A stretch of DNA of 64,000 nt, taken from HGM04593 sp045634305 (lineage in GTDB: Bacteria > Bacteroidota > Bacteroidia > Bacteroidales > Bacteroidaceae). The notes under the pieces were generated by a model that saw only the letters and a program-made list of their open reading frames with translations, was not told the origin of the DNA and searched no databases. Position numbers and translations under genes: made by a program. The stretch is taken from positions 18,220 to 82,219 of the forward strand of contig JAZQZZ010000025.1 of assembly GCA_045634305.1 (NCBI GenBank), read 5' to 3'. Below, in pieces: positions 43,390 through 52,771 of this stretch; within the stretch, counting starts at the first letter, position 1; every line of letters starts with the position of its first letter.

Positions 43390-45348
43390 ATGGCTAAAAT
43401 CAGTTCAATTAAAGTGGATTCAAAAATCCCCGAAGGCCCATTGGCTGAAAAATGGACTAACTACAAGGCACACCAGAAATTGGTAAACCCTGCCAACAAG
43501 CGTAAGTTGGACATCATTGTCGTTGGTACAGGTCTTGCAGGTGCATCGGCAGCTGCATCGCTCGGCGCCATGGGTTTCAACGTGCTTAACTTCTGTATTC
43601 AGGATTCTCCACGCCGTGCTCACTCTATTGCAGCACAGGGTGGTATCAATGCAGCAAAGAACTATCAGAACGACGGTGACTCTGTATACCGTCTCTTCTA
43701 CGATACAATCAAAGGTGGTGACTACCGTGCACGTGAGGCAAACGTTCACCGTTTGGCCGAGGTATCAGGTGCCATCATCGACCAGTGCGTAGCACAGTGT
43801 GTTCCTTTTGCACGTGAGTACGGCGGTCTTTTGGCTAACCGTTCATTCGGTGGTGCTCAGGTATCGCGTACATTCTATGCCCGCGGCCAGACCGGTCAGC
43901 AGCTTCTTCTCGGTGCATACTCGGCACTCAACTACCAGGTTAACCAGGGTACAGTAAAGGTATACACACGTTATGAGATGCTCGACGTTGTAATCATCGA
44001 CGGCCGTGCACGCGGTATCATCGCACGCAACCTTGTAACAGGCAAAATCGAGCGTTTCGCAGCTCACGCAGTTGTTATCGGTACCGGCGGTTACGGTAAC
44101 GCATACTTCCTTTCTACAAACGCTATGGCCAGCAACGGTTCTGCAGCTCTCCAGTGCTACCGCAAGGGTGCTTGGTTTGCAAACCCATGTTACGCACAGA
44201 TTCACCCGACTTGCGTTCCCGTTCACGGCGACAAGCAGTCTAAGTTGACACTTATGTCCGAGTCACTCCGTAACGACGGCCGCATCTGGGTACCAAAGAA
44301 GTTGGAGGATGCAAAGGCTCTCCAGGCCGGAACAAAGCATCCTAACGATATCCCCGATGAGGACCGTGACTTCTACTTGGAACGCCGCTATCCGGCATTC
44401 GGTAACCTCGTTCCACGTGACGTTGCTTCACGTGCAGCAAAAGAGCGTTGCGATGCAGGTTATGGTGTAAACAACACCGGTTTGGCAGTATTCCTCGACT
44501 TCAAGTATGCAATCCAGCGTTTGGGTGAGGATGTAGTTCGCCAGCGTTATGGCAACCTCTTCGACATGTACGAGGAGATCGCTGATACAAACCCATACAA
44601 GGAGCCAATGATGATCTTCCCCGCTATTCACTACACAATGGGTGGTATCTGGGTAGACTATGAATTGCAGACATCTATTCCAGGTCTCTTCGCTATCGGT
44701 GAGGCAAACTTCAGCGACCACGGTGCAAACCGTCTTGGCGCATCAGCCCTCATGCAGGGTCTTGCCGACGGTTACTTTGTCCTTCCTTATACAATCCAGA
44801 ACTATCTTGCCGACCAGATTCAGGTTCCACGCTTCAGCACAGAAGCACCGGAGTTCGTCGAAGCAGAGAAGGCTGTAAACGACAAGATTGCCAAATTGAT
44901 GGCTATCAAGGGTACACGCAGTGTCGACTCTATCCACAAGGAGCTTGGTCTTGTAATGTGGGACAATGTAGGTATGGCACGTACCAAGGAGTCTCTTGAG
45001 AAGGCCCTCAAGGAGATTGACCGCGTTGAAAAACTCTTCTGGAGCGAGCTCCGCATTCCTGGCGAGGCTGACACTCTCAACATTGAGCTCGAGAAGGCTC
45101 TCCGCTTGCTCGACTTCATTGAGATCGGACGCTTGATGGCATACGATGCTCTCAACCGAGAGGAGTCTTGCGGTGGTCACTTCCGTGAGGAGCACCAGAC
45201 TGAGGAGGGTGAGGCTAAGCGTGATGACGAAAACTTCTCATACGTGGCTTGCTGGAAGTACACAGGCCAGGGCGAGGAGCCGGAGCTCATCAAGGAGGAC
45301 CTCAACTATCAGTACATCAAGGTACAGCAGCGTAACTACAAAAACTAA
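43390..45348 (+). CDS. frdA: Fumarate reductase flavoprotein subunit
   Basis: 652 residues. FAD-binding GTGLAGASAA at 46-55, and H78 in RAHSIAAQGG lies where family members attach FAD covalently. Substrate-site histidine and arginine segments follow (HPTCVP near 277, HYTMGG near 416, GANRLGASALMQG near 446). Together with FrdB and FrdC it reduces fumarate to succinate at the membrane, the terminal step of anaerobic energy conservation in this group. The codon choice is strongly biased (highly expressed gene type) compared with neighbours. Confidence 0.96.
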   Translation: MAKISSIKVDSKIPEGPLAEKWTNYKAHQKLVNPANKRKLDIIVVGTGLAGASAAASLGAMGFNVLNFCIQDSPRRAHSIAAQGGINAAKNYQNDGDSVYRLFYDTIKGGDYRAREANVHRLAEVSGAIIDQCVAQCVPFAREYGGLLANRSFGGAQVSRTFYARGQTGQQLLLGAYSALNYQVNQGTVKVYTRYEMLDVVIIDGRARGIIARNLVTGKIERFAAHAVVIGTGGYGNAYFLSTNAMASNGSAALQCYRKGAWFANPCYAQIHPTCVPVHGDKQSKLTLMSESLRNDGRIWVPKKLEDAKALQAGTKHPNDIPDEDRDFYLERRYPAFGNLVPRDVASRAAKERCDAGYGVNNTGLAVFLDFKYAIQRLGEDVVRQRYGNLFDMYEEIADTNPYKEPMMIFPAIHYTMGGIWVDYELQTSIPGLFAIGEANFSDHGANRLGASALMQGLADGYFVLPYTIQNYLADQIQVPRFSTEAPEFVEAEKAVNDKIAKLMAIKGTRSVDSIHKELGLVMWDNVGMARTKESLEKALKEIDRVEKLFWSELRIPGEADTLNIELEKALRLLDFIEIGRLMAYDALNREESCGGHFREEHQTEEGEAKRDDENFSYVACWKYTGQGEEPELIKEDLNYQYIKVQQRNYKN

Positions 45349-45369
45349 TCATTCCTAAATTTGTAAACA

Positions 45370-46125
45370 ATGGACAAAAATATAAGTTTTACATTGAAGG
45401 TATGGCGTCAGAGAGGTCCTAAGGCTAAAGGTGCTTTCGAGACCTATCAGATGAAGGATATTCCGGGCGATACCTCATTCCTCGAGATGCTTGATATTCT
45501 TAACGAGCAGTTGGTAAACGAGAATAAAGAACCGGTTGTGTTCGACCACGACTGCCGCGAGGGTATCTGCGGTATGTGTTCACTCTACGTGAACGGTCAC
45601 CCACACGGCCCAGCAACCGGTGCAACAACCTGTCAGCTCTATATGCGCCGTTTCAAGGATGGTGACGTTATCACCGTTGAGCCATGGCGTTCAGCAGGTT
45701 TCCCTGTAATCCGCGACCTTATGGTTGACCGTACAGCGTTCGACAAGATTCAGCAGGCCGGCGGTTACGTATCAATAAACACCGGCGGTATGCCCGATGC
45801 AAACGCAATCCCCATCGGCAAGGACATTGCCGAGGAGGCTATGGATGCTGCGGCATGTATCGGTTGCGGTGCTTGCGTAGCAGCTTGTAAGAACGGTTCT
45901 GCAATGTTGTTCGTTTCGGCAAAGGTTAGCCAGTTCGCTTTGTTGCCACAGGGTAAGGTTGAGGCCAAGAAGCGTGTAAAGGCAATGGTTGCCAAGATGG
46001 ACGAGCTTGGTTTCGGTAACTGTACCAACACACGTGCTTGCGAGGCCGAGTGCCCAAAGTGTGTATCAATCAGCAACATCGCACGTTTGAATCGCGAGTT
46101 CATCAAGGCTAAGTTGAAAGACTGA
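45370..46125 (+). CDS. frdB: Fumarate reductase iron-sulfur subunit
   Basis: 251 residues. The plant-type [2Fe-2S] ligands are C62, C67, C70 and C88 (CREGICGMC ... TTC). The C-terminal ferredoxin domain carries CIGCGACVAAC near 158-168 and CEAECPKC near 222-229 for the [4Fe-4S] and [3Fe-4S] clusters. Completes the three-subunit complex encoded frdC-frdA-frdB, with gaps of 36 and 21 nt, then a strong terminator. Confidence 0.96.
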   Translation: MDKNISFTLKVWRQRGPKAKGAFETYQMKDIPGDTSFLEMLDILNEQLVNENKEPVVFDHDCREGICGMCSLYVNGHPHGPATGATTCQLYMRRFKDGDVITVEPWRSAGFPVIRDLMVDRTAFDKIQQAGGYVSINTGGMPDANAIPIGKDIAEEAMDAAACIGCGACVAACKNGSAMLFVSAKVSQFALLPQGKVEAKKRVKAMVAKMDELGFGNCTNTRACEAECPKCVSISNIARLNREFIKAKLKD

Positions 46126-46139
46126 TAACCCTTGTGATA

Positions 46140-46181
46140 CATAAAAAATCAGGTTGCCCACAGGCAACCTGATTTTTTATG
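46140..46181. terminator. Bidirectional terminator between frdB and the PepSY-like gene
   Basis: Perfect arms of about 19 bp, core TCAGGTTGCC / GGCAACCTGA with CACA loop, A-run before and T-run after. Confidence 0.93.
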
Positions 46182-46195
46182 TAATCATTATTCCA

Positions 46196-46636
46196 TCAAT
46201 CGTCGATGTCGTAAACATTATAATTCTTGTCAAATTTCAGTTCAAGACGGTTCGATAGTTTTACCTCGAAATCATTACGATCCTTTTCAATGTAAACAAC
46301 CTTTTCACCGGGGTAATTCCTGTCTACATACTCCTTTATTGCCTGTGGAATTATTGCAGCCGGTACAGCATTGTGTCGGCAATCGACCTCTTCCCAATTA
46401 CCTTTGCCTGAGAATTCCAGCTTCACGTCACCTACAAGCCTCACCTCGTATGAACTGAAAAGCACATTGCAATCCTCCTTTGCATACAGCATATCGACGC
46501 CAGCAAAATGTAAATCAATGAACTGCTGTGCCGGCAACGGCAACTGACTCTTGTTTATCAACTTGTCATTATCGGCCACTGCAACAAAAACACCTACAGA
46601 AAACACAGCAACCAGAATCAATAAAATCTTTTTCAT
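46196..46636 (-). CDS. PepSY-like (DUF2874) exported protein, copy 1
   Basis: 146 residues from the ATG at 46636 (MKKILLILVAVFSVGVFVAVA), which gives a clean signal peptide cleaved near residue 21. The mature part consists of two PepSY-like repeats (LPLPAQQFIDLHFAG... and IPQAIKEYVDRNYPG...), as in PF11396 periplasmic proteins. It is a clear paralogue of the gene at 58849-59289: the C-terminal stretch YIEKDRNDFEVKLSNRLELK is shared word for word. The upstream region is also shared. Role unknown; such proteins may act as periplasmic inhibitors or stress-response partners of two-component systems. Confidence 0.85.
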   Translation of the reverse strand: MKKILLILVAVFSVGVFVAVADNDKLINKSQLPLPAQQFIDLHFAGVDMLYAKEDCNVLFSSYEVRLVGDVKLEFSGKGNWEEVDCRHNAVPAAIIPQAIKEYVDRNYPGEKVVYIEKDRNDFEVKLSNRLELKFDKNYNVYDIDD

Positions 46637-46700
46637 AATCTTTCTATTTTTATCAGTTAGCATATATCTTTTATTGTATACAATGCCAATATCCGCATCG

Positions 46701-46749
46701 TTTACAATGCAAAGATTATATGCAATTCTGAAATAAATTTGAAATTTCC
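46701..46749 (-). promoter_or_regulatory. Shared 49-bp control element, copy 1
   Basis: On the minus strand this block agrees with 58726-58774 at 44 of 49 positions by hand alignment. It contains two tandem 11-mers ATTTCAAATTT (46745-46735) and ATTTCAGAATT (46734-46724), then TAATCTTTGCATTGTAAA, with a near-consensus -7 element (TAATCTTTG, one base longer than TAnnTTTG). It lies 65 nt before the PepSY-like gene. Confidence 0.7.
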
Positions 46750-46797
46750 TTTAAAAAGGGAAGAAAATGAAAAATATATAAGGAAAAAGCAACTTTG

Positions 46798-47790
46798 TTA
46801 TTTTTCGAATGTCGATTTGTCGGGGAAGAGCGTCTCAAAAAACTCAACAAAACGTGCACAATCCTCATCTGTCGTATTCTCATCATCATTCATGCAGAAC
46901 ATCAAAGGATTATACTTGTCCATGACTTTAGTATAGTCCACAACATTGGCCGGTATACAGCGTGAATCAGATGCAAAGGTGTTTGTTAAGAATGCACGTA
47001 TCTTTTGCAGGACTCCCGGCAAGCGATTATAGCGTCCCACCTTTCTCATTGTTCCCATTTTGGTGGCTACAACATAATACCCGACAATGCAACGTTGGAT
47101 ATCCTCATTACTGCGGAAACGGCTATATGCGGTTGTTTCCCACTTTTTTTGAAAAAGCACGACACATTCTTTAATATCACTCAAACGGTATGAGTCGAAA
47201 TTATGATGTGGCATATAGTTTATCTTCACACCAAACTTCTCATGTATCAGGTCGCGCATTCCATACACCACCTTCACATACATGCTGCCACCACGCAACT
47301 TACTCTCGCGCATTCTCACACCCGAGAACCTTACGATGGGTGTTCCATCGGGGTTGAAGAAATCAGAAGGATAGACTGGAGCCGAGAAGAGCGTATCGTC
47401 GTTCCCCTGTATAAAATGTTCGCTAAGGCCGGGGATCTTATATATCACACTCTCAATCGCCTGGGAATTAAATACAGGCAACGCATCGGCAGGAAATATC
47501 TGCGAGTGATCCACAATCTGCACTTTAGGATTGTCTGTGTTCAACCAATCAGGACACTGGTTATCGGTTACGATGAATATACGGTTAATCCACGGAGCAT
47601 ATTTTTCTACAGAACGTAAAGAGTACTTCAGCTCGTTATTGTTGCGCCAACGTGCCTCGTTATTATGCAATCCGTTACCCACACCCACATTGTACCTGCA
47701 GCGCTTTTCACGCCACGCAGGGTCATTGCCATCTACCCAAAGATAGACAAGATCTATGGGAAAAGTAATCGTTTTGTCCGTCGGTGTCAT
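46798..47790 (-). CDS. Stealth-family sugar-phosphate transferase
   Basis: 330 residues from the ATG at 47790; the frame's upstream part overlaps the preceding gene. Stealth conserved region 1 is IDLVYLWVDGNDP (12-24), region 2 NNEARWRNNNELKYSLRSVEKYAPW spans 43-67 (read in pieces) with IFIVTDNQ, region 3 includes GVKINYMPHHNFDSYR, and region 4 lies near the C-terminus. Stealth proteins are hexose-1-phosphate transferases making phosphodiester-linked capsules, related to eukaryotic GNPTAB. The product here is unknown. Probably co-transcribed with the GT2 gene 22 nt upstream and the PAP2 gene. Confidence 0.9.
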   Translation of the reverse strand: MTPTDKTITFPIDLVYLWVDGNDPAWREKRCRYNVGVGNGLHNNEARWRNNNELKYSLRSVEKYAPWINRIFIVTDNQCPDWLNTDNPKVQIVDHSQIFPADALPVFNSQAIESVIYKIPGLSEHFIQGNDDTLFSAPVYPSDFFNPDGTPIVRFSGVRMRESKLRGGSMYVKVVYGMRDLIHEKFGVKINYMPHHNFDSYRLSDIKECVVLFQKKWETTAYSRFRSNEDIQRCIVGYYVVATKMGTMRKVGRYNRLPGVLQKIRAFLTNTFASDSRCIPANVVDYTKVMDKYNPLMFCMNDDENTTDEDCARFVEFFETLFPDKSTFEK

Positions 47791-47812
47791 TTGCGTCGTT
47801 TTGTTTTGGCGT

Positions 47813-48679
47813 TTATCTTTTCTTGCTCCAAATCGGCAAAAAGTCAAAAAGACGTAGTGTACGCCTATTGTCATTCTCTTTTATTTTCCACAGGCATACA
47901 CCCCCAAGTGAAAAATGGCCGACCGTTATGTTCCTGTATCTGTCGGGGATTTGGAAACCTTTTGCAGTTACATAATCCACCATGGAGCGGTGCGCTATAT
48001 ATTTTTGATGTTGTTTTGCTCTTGTCTGGCGAGATTTCACAGTAGAGCCGGGATTAAGGACATACATATAATTGACATCGGGAACAGTAACCATTCGCCC
48101 CGATTCACATATCGCACGCAGCACAAACATGACATCCTCGTATTGCACACCCTCATCGAAGTGCAGTGCCAATCTCTCAAGCATTGCGCGGCTATAGAGC
48201 TTGTTTACAGGATGAAAATCGGGAGGGCAATTGCACAGACGCAACTTGGATTCTGCATTTTCCTCAATAACAGTTTCACTGTAAGATATAACAGTCTTGT
48301 TCCGGTGTTTCTTCTCTTTGATTATTCCGCAGACAGCAATGTCGGCATTATTCTGCTTGGCTGCATTGTATAGACGTTCAAAATAGTCACAGGGGAGATA
48401 GTCGTCACTGTCTACCATACCAATATATTCGCCCTTGGCAACAGCAAAGGCAGTGTTACGCGCCTTTCCCTGTCGTCCGTTGTCCTGACGCATAACAACA
48501 ATCCTGCTATCCTTATCGGCCCACTCCTGTAATATTGAGTATGACGAATCGGTTGAACCGTCGTCAACACATATAATCTCTATTTCGGCAAGAGACTGTT
48601 TTGTAACACTTCCCAGACAACGCGAAAGGAATGCCTTGGAATTGTAGACAGGAATTAAAATGCTTACTTTGGGATTCAT
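47813..48679 (-). CDS. GT2-family glycosyltransferase
   Basis: 288 residues. GT-A signatures: VSILIPVYNSKAFLSRCLGS at the start, CVDDGSTDSS near 37-46, and the metal-binding DSDDYLP near 92-98. Typical of EpsE/CpsI-like inverting transferases of surface glycans. The C-terminus is basic. Sits between the PAP2 gene (66 nt upstream) and the Stealth gene (22 nt downstream), forming a three-gene minus-strand unit likely to make or modify one phosphoglycan or glycolipid. Confidence 0.92.
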   Translation of the reverse strand: MNPKVSILIPVYNSKAFLSRCLGSVTKQSLAEIEIICVDDGSTDSSYSILQEWADKDSRIVVMRQDNGRQGKARNTAFAVAKGEYIGMVDSDDYLPCDYFERLYNAAKQNNADIAVCGIIKEKKHRNKTVISYSETVIEENAESKLRLCNCPPDFHPVNKLYSRAMLERLALHFDEGVQYEDVMFVLRAICESGRMVTVPDVNYMYVLNPGSTVKSRQTRAKQHQKYIAHRSMVDYVTAKGFQIPDRYRNITVGHFSLGGVCLWKIKENDNRRTLRLFDFLPIWSKKR

Positions 48680-48745
48680 CAGATTGTTTTTTTCTTACAC
48701 GCAAAAGTAAAGAATCGCCTCAAATTATACAACAAACAAATGTTA

Positions 48746-49723
48746 TCAAAATGAAATAAACATATATAATCCGTTGAACAGCGTCCTATAAATGCGCGAA
48801 GCAATGTAATAAGAAAGCAGACCACTGAACAATCCGGCTATGGCATCCACAAGGTAATGCGCCTTTATGTACACCGTTGCACAACACAGCAACACAAAAA
48901 CCGGCAACAATACAGCAAACAGCTTTCTATTGGCTTTGAATGCAAGTATAATCATCACAAGAGATACACCTATATGCGAACTTGGAAAAGCCGCTGTAGG
49001 CCTTTCACCGGCTCTTTGTGCAATATTCACCAGCTCGGTAAAGAAAACACCCTTACCCTCTTGCGCAATTGATATCCCGGGATGCCGATTGAAGTAATCG
49101 CCTATATTTTCATACAATCCACAACTTGCAGCCTCATCGCCTATCACCGGGAAATAGAACTGCGGCCCTGCGACCGGCAAAAAAATATATATAATGTAAT
49201 GCATGAAGAAAGCTGCCATAATGATAAACGTGCAGCGCTCCACCTTCTCCGGTCTTTTGAAGAAATAGAAAAACGTCACTACAGTAATCATCGGGTAGTA
49301 CAACCAATATCCCATATTGAACATCTCGCGCCAAAAATCACCGCTCAGCAGACGGTCGAAAAGCAGCGCCGGCTGGCAACCGAAAATATTGAACTCAACT
49401 GTTGCAAACAGGTGGTCCAGATTCGGGAATATGCGGTTGAACTCAAATGTATCGGGATACCAATAGTTAAGCAGGCACATTTGCGTAACCATTCTCACAA
49501 GCACCATGAACCTTGATGGGAACTTTGTATATACATAAATGAGCGAAAACGTACCCACAAGAATCAAGAAACGTCCCATAAGCATATCCTGCGGGTCGCT
49601 CAACCTATTGTAGAATATAATTATAAGCAGTGTTGTAAACAGGTTATAGAAGATGTTTATTTTCTCTACGGCAATAAACTCTGTCTCCAAATCCCTACGT
49701 CTGAATAAATCTGCAGCCATCAC
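48746..49723 (-). CDS. PAP2-superfamily membrane phosphatase/transferase
   Basis: 325 residues, about 8 membrane segments. The C-terminal part has RPTAAFPSSHIGVS (phosphatase motif 2) and KAHYLVDAIAG (motif 3), and motif 1 appears in weakened form (R...ERP). Length and N-terminal helices resemble the inositol-phosphoceramide-synthase-like (AUR1) branch more than simple lipid phosphatases, so it could transfer a head group to a ceramide or diacylglycerol; Bacteroidales make sphingolipids. The specificity is inference. It leads the PAP2-GT2-Stealth operon and has a consensus promoter. Confidence 0.82.
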   Translation of the reverse strand: MMAADLFRRRDLETEFIAVEKINIFYNLFTTLLIIIFYNRLSDPQDMLMGRFLILVGTFSLIYVYTKFPSRFMVLVRMVTQMCLLNYWYPDTFEFNRIFPNLDHLFATVEFNIFGCQPALLFDRLLSGDFWREMFNMGYWLYYPMITVVTFFYFFKRPEKVERCTFIIMAAFFMHYIIYIFLPVAGPQFYFPVIGDEAASCGLYENIGDYFNRHPGISIAQEGKGVFFTELVNIAQRAGERPTAAFPSSHIGVSLVMIILAFKANRKLFAVLLPVFVLLCCATVYIKAHYLVDAIAGLFSGLLSYYIASRIYRTLFNGLYMFISF

Positions 49724-49747
49724 TTCTTTAATTTTGGTAAAACAGCG

Positions 49748-49778
49748 CGAAATTAACTAAAAAACGCATCACAGCAAA
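49748..49778 (-). promoter_or_regulatory. Promoter of the PAP2-GT2-Stealth operon
   Basis: Minus strand TTTG (49778-49775), 19 nt, TAATTTCG (49755-49748): one mismatch to TAnnTTTG. About 25 nt before the ATG at 49723. Confidence 0.6.
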
Positions 49779-49838
49779 AGCATAACAGACACTATACCTT
49801 AAAACTCCTTAAAGAATGATACTTTTGCTCTTTTATAA

Positions 49839-49868
49839 TTGCAATGTGCTGTTTTATTGTTAATTTAG
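49839..49868 (+). promoter_or_regulatory. Promoter of rnr
   Basis: TTG (49839-49841), 19 nt, TAATTTAG (49861-49868), one mismatch to the -7 consensus, about 15 nt before the start of transcription-translation overlap; the ATG is at 49890, so the leader is very short. Confidence 0.5.
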
Positions 49869-49889
49869 CAACAGTAAAATTTTATAATT

Positions 49890-52037
49890 ATGGCAAAGAA
49901 GAGTACAAAAGGGAAGGGAAAACTGAACAAAGGTGCCGTCATTGACTTGATGGTCGATTTCTTCAACCGCAATGACAGCCGTATTGTAAGCCCCAAAGAG
50001 ATATTCAAGGAGCTTGGGTTTACATCCACATCGGCACGCACTTTATGTGTGAACATACTCGACGACATGGTATTCGACGGCTATCTGATAGAGCCTGAAT
50101 TCCGTAAATACCGTTTGGCCGACAACTCATCAATCCTTGTGGGAACATTCTTGCGCAGCAAGGATGGCTATAACGAATTCTACCCCGAGGATGGAAGTGA
50201 CCCTGTACTCATCAGCGAGCGCAACTCGGCACACGCACTCACCGACGACATTGTGCGTGTGGCACTATTTGCAAGACGTCGTGGCCGCGGCCGCGAGGGT
50301 GAGGTCGTTGAAATCATAAAGCGCACTCACGACACCTTTGTGGGCGAGCTAAGTGTTGAAAAACACTATGCTTTCCTTATAACCGAGAACCGTCTCATGC
50401 CCAACGACATATTCATTCCAAAGGATTTGCTGAAGGGTGGCAAAAATGGTGAAAAAGCCGTCGTAAAACTGCTTGAGTGGCCAATCGACAGCAAGAACCC
50501 CGTAGGTAAGGTTATCGACATACTTGGCAAGAGTGGTGACAACGATACCGAAATGAACGCCATACTTGCAGAATATGGTCTACCCTACACCTACCCGGCA
50601 GCTGTTGAACAGGCTGCAGCACAGTTACCTTCAGAAATAACAGACGAAGAGATTGCCAAACGTAAGGATTTCCGTGGCGTTACAACCTTCACCATTGACC
50701 CTGCCGATGCCAAGGATTTTGACGACGCACTCTCCCTACGCCCTGCCGGCGATGGATTGTGGGAGGTTGGCGTACACATTGCCGATGTATCCCATTATGT
50801 CACCGAAGGAAGTGTAATAGACAAGGAAGCATTCAAACGTGCAACATCCATCTACCTTGTAGACCGCACAATACCCATGCTCCCCGAGCGTCTGTGCAAC
50901 GACCTCTGTTCACTGCGCCCGCACGAAGACAAACTGGCCTATTCTGTTATATTCACAATGAACGAAAAGGCCGAAGTAAAGAAATTTGAAATTGCACGCA
51001 CCATTATAAACAGCGACCACCGTTTCTGCTATGAAGAGGTGCAGGAAATCATTGAAAAGGGCGAAGGACTCTATTGCGATGAAATAAAGATTTTGAATAA
51101 ACTTGCACAGACAATGCGCGAGAAACGTTTCCAGGCAGGAGCCATAGACTTCCAGCAGGCACAGGTACATTTCCGACTCGACGACACAGGCAAGCCGCTC
51201 TCGGTATACTTCAGCGAGAGCAACGAGTCACATCAGCTCATTGAGGAGTTCATGCTCCTTGCCAACCGCACTGTAGCCGAGAAGATTGGCCGCAAAGCGC
51301 CCAACGCACCACTCAAGACATTTGTATACCGCATCCACGACCAGCCCAACCCCGAGAAACTCTCCATGCTCTCCAAATTTGTGAGCAAGTTGGGTTACAA
51401 AATGAAGAGTGCAAGCGGACGCACAACATCAGCATCAGCCCTCAACAGCCTGCTCAAAGATGTACATGGCAGCAAGGAGCAGAATGTCATTGAGCAGATT
51501 TCACTGCGCACAATGCAGAAGGCAAGATATTCAACCGAGAACATAGGTCACTATGGCCTTGCATTCCGCTACTACACCCATTTCACTTCGCCAATACGCC
51601 GTTACCCCGACTTACTTGTACACCGTCTGCTTCATCGTTACCTCACACTCGAGGCACGCACAGTCAGCAAACCCAAATACGAAGATTTGTGCGAGCACTG
51701 CTCGGCACAGGAACAGGTTGCAGCAAATGCCGAGCGTGCAAGTATCAAGTACAAGCAGGTTGAGTTCATGAGCGAGCATATCGGTGAAGAGTTCGACGCT
51801 GTAATCAGCGGCGTGACCGAATGGGGGTTCTATGCCGAAATCAACGACAACAAGTGCGAAGGAATGATACCAATGCGCACACTGCAGGACGATTATTACG
51901 AGTTCGACGAAGCCAACTACTGCATCATCGGACGTCGCCGCAAACGTAAATTCACCATCGGCGACCCGGTGCGCATCCGCATTACACGTGCCAATCTTGA
52001 CAAGAAACAGCTCGATTTTGAGTTGATTGACGACTGA
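49890..52037 (+). CDS. rnr: Ribonuclease R
   Basis: 715 residues. Processive 3'-5' exoribonuclease that degrades structured RNA. An N-terminal helix-turn-helix-like basic region (about 1-70), cold-shock OB domains, then the RNB catalytic domain starting FTIDPADAKDFDDALS near 268-283, which holds the Mg-binding aspartates. Towards its end come SPIRRYPDLLVHR near 568-580 and a C-terminal S1 domain (GVTEWGFYAEI). Length is normal. The response-regulator gene follows after 50 nt, so they may share a transcript. Confidence 0.95.
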   Translation: MAKKSTKGKGKLNKGAVIDLMVDFFNRNDSRIVSPKEIFKELGFTSTSARTLCVNILDDMVFDGYLIEPEFRKYRLADNSSILVGTFLRSKDGYNEFYPEDGSDPVLISERNSAHALTDDIVRVALFARRRGRGREGEVVEIIKRTHDTFVGELSVEKHYAFLITENRLMPNDIFIPKDLLKGGKNGEKAVVKLLEWPIDSKNPVGKVIDILGKSGDNDTEMNAILAEYGLPYTYPAAVEQAAAQLPSEITDEEIAKRKDFRGVTTFTIDPADAKDFDDALSLRPAGDGLWEVGVHIADVSHYVTEGSVIDKEAFKRATSIYLVDRTIPMLPERLCNDLCSLRPHEDKLAYSVIFTMNEKAEVKKFEIARTIINSDHRFCYEEVQEIIEKGEGLYCDEIKILNKLAQTMREKRFQAGAIDFQQAQVHFRLDDTGKPLSVYFSESNESHQLIEEFMLLANRTVAEKIGRKAPNAPLKTFVYRIHDQPNPEKLSMLSKFVSKLGYKMKSASGRTTSASALNSLLKDVHGSKEQNVIEQISLRTMQKARYSTENIGHYGLAFRYYTHFTSPIRRYPDLLVHRLLHRYLTLEARTVSKPKYEDLCEHCSAQEQVAANAERASIKYKQVEFMSEHIGEEFDAVISGVTEWGFYAEINDNKCEGMIPMRTLQDDYYEFDEANYCIIGRRRKRKFTIGDPVRIRITRANLDKKQLDFELIDD

Positions 52038-52087
52038 TTTCAAATTCTTTTCAAAAACAAAAAAGACATTTGTCAAAAAAAGAAACA

Positions 52088-52768
52088 ATGAAACTGCTGA
52101 TAGTAGAGGACGACAAGTCTTTGCGTGAGATTATGCAACGCGCACTCACCGGTGAAGGATACGTTGTGGAGGTTGCACCCACATATTTTGACGCATGCGA
52201 CAAAATTGCCGGTTACAGCTACGACTGTATATTGCTCGACATAATGCTGCCCGACGGCAATGGCCTGCGCCTGCTCGAGCAAATAAAGGCACTCGACAAG
52301 GACGATAGGGTAATAATTATTTCGGCTCGCGATTCGCTTGATGACAAGATTGAAGGACTTGACCTTGGCGCCGACGACTACCTTCCCAAACCCTTTTACA
52401 TGGCCGAACTGTCGGCACGTATAAAGAGCGTCATGCGACGCGGCACAGGTGCCGTCAACAAGACCATGACAGCCGGTAACATAGTACTCGACCTACAGAG
52501 CCGACAGGTAACCATCGAAAGCAATCCGGTTACCCTGCTAAAGAAGGAATTCGACATACTCCTCTACTTTATGCAACGCCCAAACCACATCATCGACAAA
52601 GCAGTGCTTGCCGAATCGGTGTGGGGTGACCACATTGATATGGTCGACAACTTCCAGTTCGTCTATGCCCAGATAAAGAACTTGCGAAAGAAACTTGCCG
52701 ACGCCGGTGCTTCGCAGAACATAAAGGCAGTCTACGGCTTTGGTTATAAATTTACAGAGACCGATTGA
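52088..52768 (+). CDS. OmpR/PhoB-family response regulator
   Basis: 226 residues from the ATG at 52088 (MKLLIVEDDKSLR). Receiver domain with acidic pocket E7-D8-D9, phospho-acceptor D51 in LLDIMLPDGNG and the switch lysine in LPKPF near 102. The winged-helix DNA-binding domain at about 128-226 has VTLLKKEFDILLYF and the terminal VYGFGYKF. Not close to B. fragilis RprY; nearer to QseB/CusR types. The cognate kinase starts 3 nt downstream. An 11-bp-period direct repeat upstream of the two PepSY-like genes is a candidate binding site (inference). Confidence 0.94.
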   Translation: MKLLIVEDDKSLREIMQRALTGEGYVVEVAPTYFDACDKIAGYSYDCILLDIMLPDGNGLRLLEQIKALDKDDRVIIISARDSLDDKIEGLDLGADDYLPKPFYMAELSARIKSVMRRGTGAVNKTMTAGNIVLDLQSRQVTIESNPVTLLKKEFDILLYFMQRPNHIIDKAVLAESVWGDHIDMVDNFQFVYAQIKNLRKKLADAGASQNIKAVYGFGYKFTETD

Positions 52769-52771
52769 TTT

